Source: Limnoglobus roseus (GTDB taxonomy: Bacteria > Planctomycetota > Planctomycetia > Gemmatales > Gemmataceae). Taken from it: DNA of 64,000 nt. The stretch is from the NCBI RefSeq assembly GCF_008254045.1, contig NZ_CP042425.1, positions 8,012,163 through 8,076,162 of the forward strand, given 5' to 3'. Within the stretch, counting starts at the first letter, position 1, and every line of letters begins with the position of its first letter. Under the pieces are notes generated by a model. The model saw only the letters and a list, made by a program, of their open reading frames with translations. It made no database searches and was not told the origin of the DNA. Of this stretch, positions 34,919 through 43,270 are shown piece by piece. The position numbers and the translations under genes are program-made.

Positions 34919-35872
34919 ATGCTGCAACTGTTCGAAGACTTCCTCATCCGCTGTTCGCAGACGCTCGGCGTCGAGTTGCACGACGTAAATGCCGTCCTCG
35001 CGATCACGACGGTCGGCATCGTCTGCGGCACGGTCGGCTCGTTGGTCATCGGCAACCGCATGTCATTCTTCAGCGACGCGATGGCCCACTGCGCGTTCGC
35101 CGGGGTGGCCCTCGGGTTGCTCTCGGTGTTGATCGTGGACCCGCTCAACCGGCGAGTGGACGACTCGCCGTTCCGGTGGTTGGTGCCGTTCGTGATGATC
35201 CTGTTCGGGGCGGCCGTTGGCGTCGGCATCGCTTATTTCCGCGAGCGATCCAGCCTCGCGGCCGACTCCATCATCGGCGTGTTCTTCGCCCTCGCCGTTG
35301 GTTTCGGGGCAATGCTGATTCCCGAAGTGAACAAGCGGGGCCAGCGGTTCGACCCGGAAGCGTTCCTGTTCGGCAGCCCGATCTTCGCGCAGGCAGAGGA
35401 TCAACTCATGCTGTTGGCCCTCGCGGTCCTGGTCCTCGGCTTCATCCTGACTCGCTTTAACTCCGTCGTCTTCGCTAGCTTCAGCCCGAGCCTCGCCCGA
35501 TCTCGCCGGGTGAGCGTGCGGCTGAACCACTACCTCTTCGTCGTGTTGCTGTCGTTAGTCGTGAACCTGTCGATCAAGGCGGTCGGCGTGCTGCTCATTA
35601 ACGCCCTCCTCGTGGTCCCGGCGGCGGCCGCGGCGAACTCCGCCCGGAACGTCCGGCAGCTGTTCCTGATGAGCCTGCTCATCTCCCTCGGGTGCGGGTG
35701 GAGCGGTTACCTCATCAGCCGGAACTGGGTGCTCAACCTCGGGCCGAACCGCGTGTTCGAGTTCCGCACCGGCGGCACGATCGTCGTCCTCACCGTGTTC
35801 TGCTTCTTCGTCACCGCCTTCCTCGCCCGCCTCCGCGGCCGGGCCGTTCACGGCGTGGACTGCGAATGTTAA
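34919..35872 (+). CDS. ZnuB/MntB-type metal ABC transporter permease
   Basis: The 317-residue membrane protein has the ABC-3 family layout of Zn/Mn uptake permeases: TVGIVCGTVGSLVIGNRMSFFSDAMAHCAFAGVALG near residues 25-65, a long IIGVFFALAVGFGAML helix, and a C-terminal helix pair with KAVGVLLINALLVVPAAAAANSAR. The S-D-A-x-x-H-x-x-F segment is typical of this family. No ATPase or solute-binding protein gene lies beside it, so those parts must come from elsewhere. It is followed 113 bp later by a permease gene of a metal-efflux-type family, so a metal function is supported by context. Confidence 0.88.
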   Translation: MLQLFEDFLIRCSQTLGVELHDVNAVLAITTVGIVCGTVGSLVIGNRMSFFSDAMAHCAFAGVALGLLSVLIVDPLNRRVDDSPFRWLVPFVMILFGAAVGVGIAYFRERSSLAADSIIGVFFALAVGFGAMLIPEVNKRGQRFDPEAFLFGSPIFAQAEDQLMLLALAVLVLGFILTRFNSVVFASFSPSLARSRRVSVRLNHYLFVVLLSLVVNLSIKAVGVLLINALLVVPAAAAANSARNVRQLFLMSLLISLGCGWSGYLISRNWVLNLGPNRVFEFRTGGTIVVLTVFCFFVTAFLARLRGRAVHGVDCEC

Positions 35873-35985
35873 GGCATCACGCCTTGTACTCCGCGGTGTC
35901 GTTTCGGACAATGACCGAACCCCCGGACGACCCGCCGCGTAGAATCCGGTTGACGATCCCGTTTCCCCATCCCGAAGTGTGAGCC

Positions 35986-37026
35986 GTGGTCGATCAGATC
36001 CGCGACTTCTTGTTGACGTTCAGCTCGATTCTCTGGGAGGCGATGCCGTTCATCGTCCTCGGGGCCATCGTGGCGGGCATCCTCGAAGAACTCCTGCCGC
36101 AGCAGTGGATTACGAAGTTCATGCCGAAGGCCCCGCTCGCGTCGGCGGCCGTCGGCGGTGCGCTCGGCTTGATCTTCCCGATGTGCGAGTGCGGCATCGT
36201 GGTCGTGATGCGGCGGCTGTTAAAGAAGGGCTTGCCGCTGTCGTGTTGCATCGCGTACATGCTGGCCGGGCCGATCATGAACGTGGTCGTGCTGCTGAGC
36301 ACGTACTACGCCTTCAAGACACACGAGATCGACGGCGTCCGCATCGGCGTGGACATGGTCCTGTTGCGGGCACTCGGCGGGTTCCTGATCGCCACGATCA
36401 CGGGCGTCATCGTTTACATGATGTCGAAGAAGACCGGGGTCGCGGCCCTCGTCACGGCCACGGCCATGCCGTCGTCGCTGCCGATGGCCGACGATGACGA
36501 CGCGATGGCCCCCGGTAAGCCGAAGCCGCTCATCAAACGGCTGTCGAACATCTCGTCGACGGCCCTGCACGACTTCATGGACATCACGGTCTTCCTCATC
36601 CTCGGGGCGATCCTGGCTGCGGTCGCAAAGATGTCGATTCAGCCGGGAACCATCGAGCGGATGTCGCAAGACCAACCGTTCCTCGCGATCCCGTTGATGA
36701 TGCTCCTCGCGGTGCTGATGTGCCTGTGCAGCGAGGCCGACGCCTTCGTGGCGGCGAGCTTCACCAAAATGGCCGTCTCCGCGAAACTCGCGTTCCTGGT
36801 CCTCGGGCCGATGCTGGACTTGAAGCTGTTGATGATGTTCACCCGGGTCTTCCGCGCCCGGCTCATCGCCACCATCGTCGTGTGCGTGGTCACGCTGTCG
36901 CTGCTGTACTCAATCGTGATCCACGTCACGTACCGGCCGATTACCGGCCCGCTCTTGTGGCCTCAAGGGACAGCGAGCCCGACCCTGCCGGTTGATAAGC
37001 CCGCACCGATCGAAGAGAAAAAGTAA
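35986..37026 (+). CDS. DUF318-type permease with MCECG motif
   Basis: The 346-residue membrane protein belongs to the permease family (YraQ/DUF318) that includes the SO_0444-type Cu/Zn efflux transporter. It has helices starting IRDFLLTFSSILWEAMPFIVLGAIVAG and the signature PMCECG at residues 65-70, followed by VVVMRRLLKKGLPLS, and a second half with LCSEADAF. Both cysteines of MCECG are present and could bind a metal ion. Members often sit beside a TIGR03943-type gene, as here, and probably act with it. The start is GTG at 35986. A central acidic loop (ADDDDAMAPGK) may be cytoplasmic. Confidence 0.85.
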   Translation: MVDQIRDFLLTFSSILWEAMPFIVLGAIVAGILEELLPQQWITKFMPKAPLASAAVGGALGLIFPMCECGIVVVMRRLLKKGLPLSCCIAYMLAGPIMNVVVLLSTYYAFKTHEIDGVRIGVDMVLLRALGGFLIATITGVIVYMMSKKTGVAALVTATAMPSSLPMADDDDAMAPGKPKPLIKRLSNISSTALHDFMDITVFLILGAILAAVAKMSIQPGTIERMSQDQPFLAIPLMMLLAVLMCLCSEADAFVAASFTKMAVSAKLAFLVLGPMLDLKLLMMFTRVFRARLIATIVVCVVTLSLLYSIVIHVTYRPITGPLLWPQGTASPTLPVDKPAPIEEKK

Positions 37027-37058
37027 CTCGAACCAACGTCCGTCCGGAGGGCAATCTC

Positions 37059-37964
37059 ATGGCCGACACCCACAGCCACGCCGAGCATCACCACCACGAT
37101 CATGCGTACGACCACGCTCACGATCATGGGCACGCCCACGCGCATCACCACCACGACCACGGCGACGAGTACCTGGAACAACTCTTCACCATCGGCATCT
37201 GCGGCGCGTTCGGGGCGGTGGCCGTGGCCCTCTCGGTGCCGGCGTTGACGAACACCGATCCGGCCAACCCGTCGATCCTGCAAATCATCCTCAGCCCGGA
37301 CTTTCACTCGTTCGTGCTGGTCGCCGGGGTCGTGCTGCTGGCGATGACACTCGTCCGCGTGCTGGCCCTCTGGCAAGAAGCCGGCGAACGGAAGAATCAC
37401 GTTCACGGCCCCGACTGCAACCACGTCCACGGTCCGGACTGTGGGCACGACCACGATCACAGTCACGGCGGTGTCTACTGGCGAGCGGTGGTGCTGCTCT
37501 TCCCGGTCGTGCTGTTCATCTGGGGCCAGCCGAACCAGGGGTTCAGTGCCGAGTGGGTGGTCGGTCGGCTCGGCGACGGCGACGAGATCGGCCAAGTCAA
37601 GTCGGTGACGGCGAAGGAAGGGGGCCGTCGGTTCAGCTTCGACGAGCTCAACGCCTTCGCCAACAACGCCGACAAGCGGGAGTCCGAGGAGGGCAAGACG
37701 GCCACCGTCAAGGGCCAGATCCGCAAGCTCGGCGACAAGGAGGCCACCCTCTACCGCCTCAAGATGACGTGCTGCGCCGCCGACACCATCCCCCTGAAGG
37801 CCCGCATCGTCACCGAGAACTCCCTCGGCGGCATCACCGACCACGCCTGGGTCGAGGTCACCGGACAACTCCAGTTCGTCCACGTGCCGGGGAGTGCGGA
37901 CTACCTCCCCCTGCTCAAGACCGACGTTAAGAACATCAAGACGAAGGGCGTCTTGCCGGAATAG
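37059..37964 (+). CDS. Histidine-rich TIGR03943-like membrane protein, copy 1
   Basis: This 301-residue protein pairs with the adjacent permease (family TIGR03943/DUF1980, YcgQ-like). Its first 35 residues contain 17 histidines. Two membrane helices follow (about 43-65 and 82-105), then a loop with two HVHGPDC repeats and GHDHDHSHGG, then a third helix, and a C-terminal domain with TATVKGQIRKLGDKEATLYR and the MTCCAADTIPL motif (Cys238, Cys239) that marks this family. The His- and Cys-rich parts suggest zinc or copper binding; that is inference. A good GGAGG ribosome-binding site lies before the ATG at 37059. Confidence 0.85.
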   Translation: MADTHSHAEHHHHDHAYDHAHDHGHAHAHHHHDHGDEYLEQLFTIGICGAFGAVAVALSVPALTNTDPANPSILQIILSPDFHSFVLVAGVVLLAMTLVRVLALWQEAGERKNHVHGPDCNHVHGPDCGHDHDHSHGGVYWRAVVLLFPVVLFIWGQPNQGFSAEWVVGRLGDGDEIGQVKSVTAKEGGRRFSFDELNAFANNADKRESEEGKTATVKGQIRKLGDKEATLYRLKMTCCAADTIPLKARIVTENSLGGITDHAWVEVTGQLQFVHVPGSADYLPLLKTDVKNIKTKGVLPE

Positions 37965-38020
37965 AACCCGCTCTCAAGGGCGGGCCGATTCCCACACCAA
38001 TGTCCCCCGAGGGCATTCTC

Positions 38021-38845
38021 ATGTCCGACGCCCACGGCCACCCTGACCACGGCGACGAGTACCTCGAACAGCTTTCCACCATCGGCATCTGCGGGGCGTT
38101 CGGTGCGGTGGCCGTGGCCCTTGCCGTGCCGGCACTGCTGAACGAAGACATTTCTACCCCGTCCGTTTTGATGATCGTTTTAAACCAGAACTTCTATGGA
38201 TTCGTACTCGCGGCGGGCATCGTGCTATTGGCGTTGACGCTGGTGCGGGCGTTGGCGATTTGCCTAGAGGCAGGCGAACACCGCAATCACGTTCACGGTC
38301 CGGACTGCGGACACGACCACGATCACAGTCGCAGCGACGGGGTGTACTGGCGAGTCGTGGTGCTCCTCTTCCCGGTGGTACTCGTCGTTTGGGGCCAACC
38401 GAATCAGGGGTTCAGCAATGCCTGGATCGACGACCAACTCGTCCGTGGGCAAACCGAACTCGGTCAGGTGAAGTCGGTGACGGCGAAGGAGGGCGGCCGG
38501 CGGTTCAGCTTCGACGAGTTGAACGCCTTCGCCAACAACGCCGACAAGCGGGAGTCGGAAGAGGGCAAGACGGCCACCGTGAAGGGCCAAATCCGCACGC
38601 TGGGTGACAAGGAAGCGACACTGTATCGCCTCAAGATGACGTGCTGCGCTGCCGACACAATCCCACTCAAGGCTCGGATTATTACAGAAACTTCTCTCGG
38701 TGGGATCACCGATCACGTCTGGGTGGAGGTGACTGGCCAACTCCAGTTCGTTCACGTCCCCGGCTCCGCCGACTACCTCCCCCTGCTCAAGACCGACGTC
38801 AAAAACATCAAGAGCGTTACGACGAGGGGCATCCAACCTGAGTAG
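38021..38845 (+). CDS. TIGR03943-like membrane protein, copy 2 with reduced His region
   Basis: This 274-residue protein is a tandem duplicate of the gene before it. It keeps the same three helices, one HVHGPDC unit with GHDHDHSRSDG, and the MTCCAADTIPL motif, but its N-terminus has only three histidines. Alignment with the upstream copy's Shine-Dalgarno region (GAGGGCA-TTCTC-ATG) shows the true start is the ATG at 38021; an earlier ATG at 38000 lies before this site. The two copies share long near-identical stretches in the C-terminal domain, suggesting a recent duplication or gene conversion with later change at the His-rich parts. Confidence 0.83.
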   Translation: MSDAHGHPDHGDEYLEQLSTIGICGAFGAVAVALAVPALLNEDISTPSVLMIVLNQNFYGFVLAAGIVLLALTLVRALAICLEAGEHRNHVHGPDCGHDHDHSRSDGVYWRVVVLLFPVVLVVWGQPNQGFSNAWIDDQLVRGQTELGQVKSVTAKEGGRRFSFDELNAFANNADKRESEEGKTATVKGQIRTLGDKEATLYRLKMTCCAADTIPLKARIITETSLGGITDHVWVEVTGQLQFVHVPGSADYLPLLKTDVKNIKSVTTRGIQPE

Positions 38846-38893
38846 ATTCCGTCTCTGGGGTGACAGAGGTATTTGTAACAGGTGCAAAACGTG

Positions 38894-39484
38894 ATGGTCG
38901 GACAGCCCAAACTATTTCACATGAACCGACCGCTTCGAATGATCGGTTCACACCTACCGTCGATCTTGACACCGCTCGGCAAGTTGAATTTCAGTTTGGA
39001 GCAGGCGGGCGCCTTACTCACGCCCACGTCAGCCGTTACAGACGATGAGCAGAGCGTTGCCATTTGGTCGGCTCCCGTACAGTTTGAGTTATTACTGACG
39101 AAGCCAGTCCTTTTGCTCCCGCCGGGCATGGCCGTCAATGGAGTATTTGCGGCCGTCTGGCGGATCGGAGCAGCAGATGAGGGGCCAATACTTCTCAAAT
39201 GCGTCTGGGCAGTTGATGCGATCTGGTCCGAGGGTGGTGCCAATAGTGGCGAGAATCTCGCTGCGCAGACCTGGACTGACGGGAAGACAAAAGTTACGCT
39301 CGGACTGCCGGACTTCGAAACTGCAACGACATATCGCCGGGACGGATTTGAGGTCGCCGTTGACTCAGTGAATGGAAGGCAAGGACACTTCGTTTGTGCA
39401 TGGGGGCCGGACTCGCCAGACGATGATTTAACATGGTTTGCTGCCGACTGTGCGCCTTCACAACTGATACCTTTAGGCTGCTAG
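38894..39484 (+). CDS. Hypothetical protein in lower-GC DNA
   Basis: I recognise no family. The open frame of 196 residues (from the ATG at 38894, or a few residues longer from a GTG at 38882) has no signal peptide and a balanced globular composition with VQFELLLTKPVLLLPPGMAVNG near its middle and QLIPLGC at its end. It lies in DNA visibly poorer in GC and different in codon use from its neighbours, which hints at horizontal gain or a fast-evolving gene. There is no strong Shine-Dalgarno. It is downstream of the metal cassette and convergent with the ABC-F gene. It could be spurious, though the frame is long for such composition. Confidence 0.5.
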   Translation: MVGQPKLFHMNRPLRMIGSHLPSILTPLGKLNFSLEQAGALLTPTSAVTDDEQSVAIWSAPVQFELLLTKPVLLLPPGMAVNGVFAAVWRIGAADEGPILLKCVWAVDAIWSEGGANSGENLAAQTWTDGKTKVTLGLPDFETATTYRRDGFEVAVDSVNGRQGHFVCAWGPDSPDDDLTWFAADCAPSQLIPLGC

Positions 39485-39553
39485 TCGAGCGTTATGATTT
39501 CGAGGTCTGTCGAGCTTTTCGACCCTTGTGGCGCGGCCGAGACTGGAATCAGG

Positions 39554-41476
39554 TTATCCGTTCAACTCCGTCGCCTCTTCCCAGTGTTCGTACAGCGTCG
39601 GCAGTTTTTGCTTCGCCGCTTCGAGGGCGTCGAGCGTTTCCTGGAACTTCGGCGCGTTGCGGTAAATGTCGGCGTCCTGCAAGAGCGTTTCTAGCTCCGC
39701 GATCTTCGCCTCCGTCACGGCAATCTCGGCCTCGACGTCGGCCGCCTTGCGGTACGGGAACTTCCGCTTCCGCTTCGCCTTCTCGGGTCGTGTTGTCGTG
39801 CCGTTCTCGCTCGGCTTCGCGTCGGGCTTGCGGCTCTTGCCGGCTTGCTCCTTCGCGGCCTGTTCGCGGTTGGCCCGCAGCAATTCGTAAGTGTCGTAGT
39901 TGCCGAAGACGATCTCCGGGCGGCCGAGGTCGCTGTCGAAGACGATCAGCATGTCCGCAACGCGGTTCAGGAAGTAGCGGTCGTGGCTGACGCAAATCAG
40001 CGTGCCCTCGAACGCCTGCACCGCCTCTTCCAACGAGTCGCACGCCCACAAGTCGAGGTGGTTCGTCGGCTCGTCGAGGACGAGGACGTTCGCCCCTTCA
40101 ACCGTGAGGCGGGCGAGGGCGGCCCGGCTGCGTTCGCCGCCGGAGAGCGACTTCACCGGCTGTTCGACCGTCTCGCCGTGCAGGCCGAAGCTACCGAGCA
40201 GGTCGCGCATCTTCTGTTCGGTCTGCGTCGCGTCGTCTTCCGGCCAGACGGCCCGGATGAGCGTCTTCTCGTCGTCGAGCATCTTCAAGTGCTGATCGAG
40301 GTAGCCGAGGTAGACGAGGTGGCCGCGGTGGACCTTGCCCTTCGTTGGGGCTTCCTCGCCGAGCAGGATGCGGAGGAGCGTGGTCTTGCCACACCCGTTC
40401 GGGCCGAGGATACCGACCCGTTTGCCGCGGAGGATGTCGAAGTTCAGGTCTTCGAAGAGCTTCTTGTCGCCGAAACTCTTCGCCAGGTCTTCGCCGTGGA
40501 AGACGATGTCGCCGGAACGCACGGCGTCGCCGAGGTGGATGTTCGGGCCGCTCACCTTCGTCGGCTTTTCGAAGCGGTCGATCTTGTCGAGCGTCTTCAT
40601 CCGGCTCTGGGCTTGCTTCGCCAGTTGGCCGTAGTGTGCCCGGCGGATGTACTCTTCCTGCTTCTCGATGAACTCTCGCTGGGCCTCGTACTCCTTGAGT
40701 TGCCGTTCGTGCTTCTCGTCGCGGAGGCGAACGTACTGCGTGTAGTTGCCGGGGAAGGAACTGACCTGTCGGTTGTGCAACTCGAAGGTCTTGTTCGTGA
40801 CCCTGTCGAGGAAGTAGCGGTCGTGGCTGACGACGATCATCCCCTGCGGTTGGCGGACGAGGTAGTCTTCGAGCCAGCGGGTGGTGCGGATGTCGAGGTG
40901 GTTACTCGGTTCGTCGAGCAGCATCACGTCGGGGGCCGCGAGCAGAATCTTGGCGAGCAAGAGCCGTCGCTGCTGACCACCGCTGAAGGTGTTCACGTCG
41001 CGGTGGTAGTCGGCGGGTTTGAAGCCGAGGCCAGAGAGGACTTCTTCGACGCGGTTGTCGAGGTGGAAGCCGTCCTGCGATTGCAGTTGCTCGTGCAGGC
41101 GGTCGTAGCGGTCGGAAAGTTGCTTCCGCTCGGCGTCCGTCGTCGCCGCGGCCAGTTGCTCGGCGACGCGGATGAACTCGTCCTGGGCGGCGAGCAGTTC
41201 GTCGAAGGCGGATTTCGCTTCCTGGAAGATCGTCCGCCCGGCCGGGAACTCGGCCACCTGCCGCAGTGTGCCGAGGCGTGCCCCGGCGTGCAGTTGCACC
41301 TTGCCAGTGTCGAACAACTCCGGCTCGGCGATGGCCTTGAGCAGCGTCGTCTTTCCGGCCCCGTTCGGCCCGACGAAGCCAACCCGCTCGCCGGCCCGCA
41401 GTTCGAACGACACGTCCTCGAACAGCGGCGTCGCGTCGTACCCACGGGACAGGTTGGTGCCGGACAGGAGCAGCAT
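39554..41476 (-). CDS. ABC-F family ATPase, Uup-like
   Basis: ABC-F proteins are ATPases acting on the ribosome or on DNA structures. This 640-residue protein has two ABC domains: Walker A GPNGAGKTT and signature SGGQQRR in the first, Walker A GPNGCGKTT and signature SGGERSRAALARL in the second, each with a DEPSNHLD or DEPTNHLD Walker B, joined by the linker with HERQLKEYEAQREFIEKQEE that forms the P-site tRNA-interaction motif. The C-terminus has a Lys/Arg-rich link followed by a coiled-coil region as in Uup. I start at the ATG at 41476; upstream frame runs into the small basic gene. It lies 70 bp after that gene. Confidence 0.93.
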   Translation of the reverse strand: MLLLSGTNLSRGYDATPLFEDVSFELRAGERVGFVGPNGAGKTTLLKAIAEPELFDTGKVQLHAGARLGTLRQVAEFPAGRTIFQEAKSAFDELLAAQDEFIRVAEQLAAATTDAERKQLSDRYDRLHEQLQSQDGFHLDNRVEEVLSGLGFKPADYHRDVNTFSGGQQRRLLLAKILLAAPDVMLLDEPSNHLDIRTTRWLEDYLVRQPQGMIVVSHDRYFLDRVTNKTFELHNRQVSSFPGNYTQYVRLRDEKHERQLKEYEAQREFIEKQEEYIRRAHYGQLAKQAQSRMKTLDKIDRFEKPTKVSGPNIHLGDAVRSGDIVFHGEDLAKSFGDKKLFEDLNFDILRGKRVGILGPNGCGKTTLLRILLGEEAPTKGKVHRGHLVYLGYLDQHLKMLDDEKTLIRAVWPEDDATQTEQKMRDLLGSFGLHGETVEQPVKSLSGGERSRAALARLTVEGANVLVLDEPTNHLDLWACDSLEEAVQAFEGTLICVSHDRYFLNRVADMLIVFDSDLGRPEIVFGNYDTYELLRANREQAAKEQAGKSRKPDAKPSENGTTTRPEKAKRKRKFPYRKAADVEAEIAVTEAKIAELETLLQDADIYRNAPKFQETLDALEAAKQKLPTLYEHWEEATELNG

Positions 41477-41546
41477 GATCGACCACCACCAGAAACGACG
41501 CAACCCGGCAGGGCCGCCGCCGGGCTGAGGAACGATCGGCCGTGCG

Positions 41547-41648
41547 TTATCGGTTGCCCTTCTTCGTGCTGCGCAGCTTGTGCTTGCGGGCACGGACTCG
41601 CTTCTTGTTCGCGTTCCGGAGCGACTTCGACTTGTGCTGAATGCCCAT
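41547..41648 (-). CDS. 33-residue highly basic protein, probably ribosome-associated
   Basis: This short gene encodes 33 residues with about half Lys, Arg or His (starts MGIQHKSKSLRNANKKR, ends KLRSTKKGNR). It has an ATG with GGGA seven bases upstream and a TAA stop, and precedes the ABC-F gene by 70 bp on the same strand. Its composition is that of a small ribosomal or rRNA-binding protein; I cannot match it to a named one. Codon use (many AAG and CGC) matches well-expressed genes. It is too short for most gene finders and could be missed. Confidence 0.65.
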   Translation of the reverse strand: MGIQHKSKSLRNANKKRVRARKHKLRSTKKGNR

Positions 41649-41780
41649 GACAGATCCCGACGGTCTGAGGATGAAAATACCAGACAGTCATTCTATGGGA
41701 AATCGCCGCCCTGTCCGCGGGGGCGGCGGGAAGCTGTAGAATTCACCCAACCGATTTCACTTCGTCGACGGCCGAGAGAT

Positions 41781-43220
41781 ATGGAACCAGCGACCGAACC
41801 CCCTGTGACGCCAGCCGAAACGGCGAAACCGCGGCGGCGATTTCGCACGCGAATGCTCGCGATTCTCAGCGTCTTCTCGATGCTCGCGGCGGGTGCCGTC
41901 TGGTTTTTCTTCTTCTACGATCGCCGAAACGCCGCCGTGCTCCAGGCCGAACTCGACCAGACCGACCCCGGCTGGCGGATGGACGACATCTGGGCCGAAT
42001 ACCAACGCACGATCCCGCCGGACGATAAGAACTCGTTCCTCGTCGTCGAGGCCGCGAGTAAGGTGATTCCGCCTCCCTTCACCATGTGGAGCCAGAAGCC
42101 GGAATCACTGCTCTCAGTTGTGAAAGAAGAGGGGAAGTTGGAGGATGGCGTTCCCCAGGCCTTACTCACGGAATCCCGACAGCAACTGAAACAGGCCCGC
42201 GCCGCTCTGGACATCGCGCACCGCCTCCGGGCGTTCAATGGGTTGGGTGCCGCTCCGACGAAACTCTCGATCGACGGCATGGGCACCTTGATCCCTCACG
42301 TCGACACCGTTCGCAAGGTGTGCGACCTTCTTCAAGCCGAGGGTACTTGCGCCGCCCTCTCGAACGACTCCGACCGGGCGCTGATCGCCGCGATCTGCTG
42401 CGTGCAGGCAGGACGGTCCATCGGTGACGAACCGTTCTTCATTAGCCAGTTGATCCGGTTACAGGGGTCGACGATGGCGGTGACGGTCGCCGAGCAAACA
42501 CTGGCAAAGAACGTGGCGAAAGGAGAACTGCTCGCGGAGTTGCAGGATCGCCTGGCGGCGGAAGTGGAAGCCTCGCGGTTCCTCACAACTATGAGGATGG
42601 AACGGGCCTGCCTCAACCAACTGTACGAGAACTTCCGAACCGGCAAAGACACGGTCGGGGCGTTCGCCGCTCGGTACGGTTTGAACGTCCCGGTTTCACT
42701 CGGGTGGCAATCGGTTCTCTTTACTTTGCACGAAAAGGGCGAACACCAAGAAGTATTGGAACACGCGAATCAACTCGTCGAAGCCGCGCGGCAACCAGAA
42801 GAAAAGTGGGTGGCCCAGTCCCGGCAAATTCGACCGCTTCCCGAACCGCGATCGGTGGTATCGAAGCTATTGGCCGGAATGGGATACCGCACGGAAACGC
42901 TAGCCGAATCCGACCTGTCTCGCGTCATCCCCATTCGCTGCGCCATCGCCGCGATCGCCTGCGAACGATTTCGAATGCGAACCGAGGCGTGGCCGAAGTC
43001 GCTGGAGGAACTGCCGAAGGATTTGCTGCCGAACGTGCCGCCCGACCCGTTCACCGGCCAAGCGTTGAAATTCAAGCACGAAGCCGGCGGGGTGATCGTG
43101 TATTCCGTCGGACCGGACGGCGAAGACAACGGCGGCAAACTCTCGCACACGGCCAAGCCGCCGCCGGGCACCGACCTGGGGTTCCGGCTCATCGACCCGA
43201 AGAAGCGGGGCGGCAAATAA
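41781..43220 (+). CDS. Membrane-anchored protein with pseudopilin-like C-terminal motif
   Basis: The 479-residue protein has a short cytoplasmic N-terminus, one membrane helix (about residues 28-50: MLAILSVFSMLAAGAVWFFFF) and a helical outer region of about 350 residues without recognised domains. Its C-terminus (near 415-460) reads WPKSLEELPKDLL, PPDPFTGQALKFK, VIVYSVGPDGEDNGG, a pattern common at the ends of type II secretion pseudopilin-like proteins in planctomycetes. It may contribute to an envelope structure; no partner is adjacent. The ATG at 41781 has GAGAG immediately upstream. Confidence 0.7.
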   Translation: MEPATEPPVTPAETAKPRRRFRTRMLAILSVFSMLAAGAVWFFFFYDRRNAAVLQAELDQTDPGWRMDDIWAEYQRTIPPDDKNSFLVVEAASKVIPPPFTMWSQKPESLLSVVKEEGKLEDGVPQALLTESRQQLKQARAALDIAHRLRAFNGLGAAPTKLSIDGMGTLIPHVDTVRKVCDLLQAEGTCAALSNDSDRALIAAICCVQAGRSIGDEPFFISQLIRLQGSTMAVTVAEQTLAKNVAKGELLAELQDRLAAEVEASRFLTTMRMERACLNQLYENFRTGKDTVGAFAARYGLNVPVSLGWQSVLFTLHEKGEHQEVLEHANQLVEAARQPEEKWVAQSRQIRPLPEPRSVVSKLLAGMGYRTETLAESDLSRVIPIRCAIAAIACERFRMRTEAWPKSLEELPKDLLPNVPPDPFTGQALKFKHEAGGVIVYSVGPDGEDNGGKLSHTAKPPPGTDLGFRLIDPKKRGGK

Positions 43221-43270
43221 TCAACCGCCCATTACGCGGTCCTCAGACGCCCCCGACCTCCCGACAGAGA

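Larger units (their letters stand above)
37059..38845 (+). repeat. Tandem gene duplication with conserved C-terminal module
   Basis: The two TIGR03943-like genes are direct tandem copies. At DNA level the segment 37600-37800 is very close to 38473-38680, with most differences at third codon positions, while the N-terminal His tract is expanded in copy 1 (17 His) and short in copy 2 (3 His). The upstream Shine-Dalgarno region is also duplicated. Confidence 0.85.
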
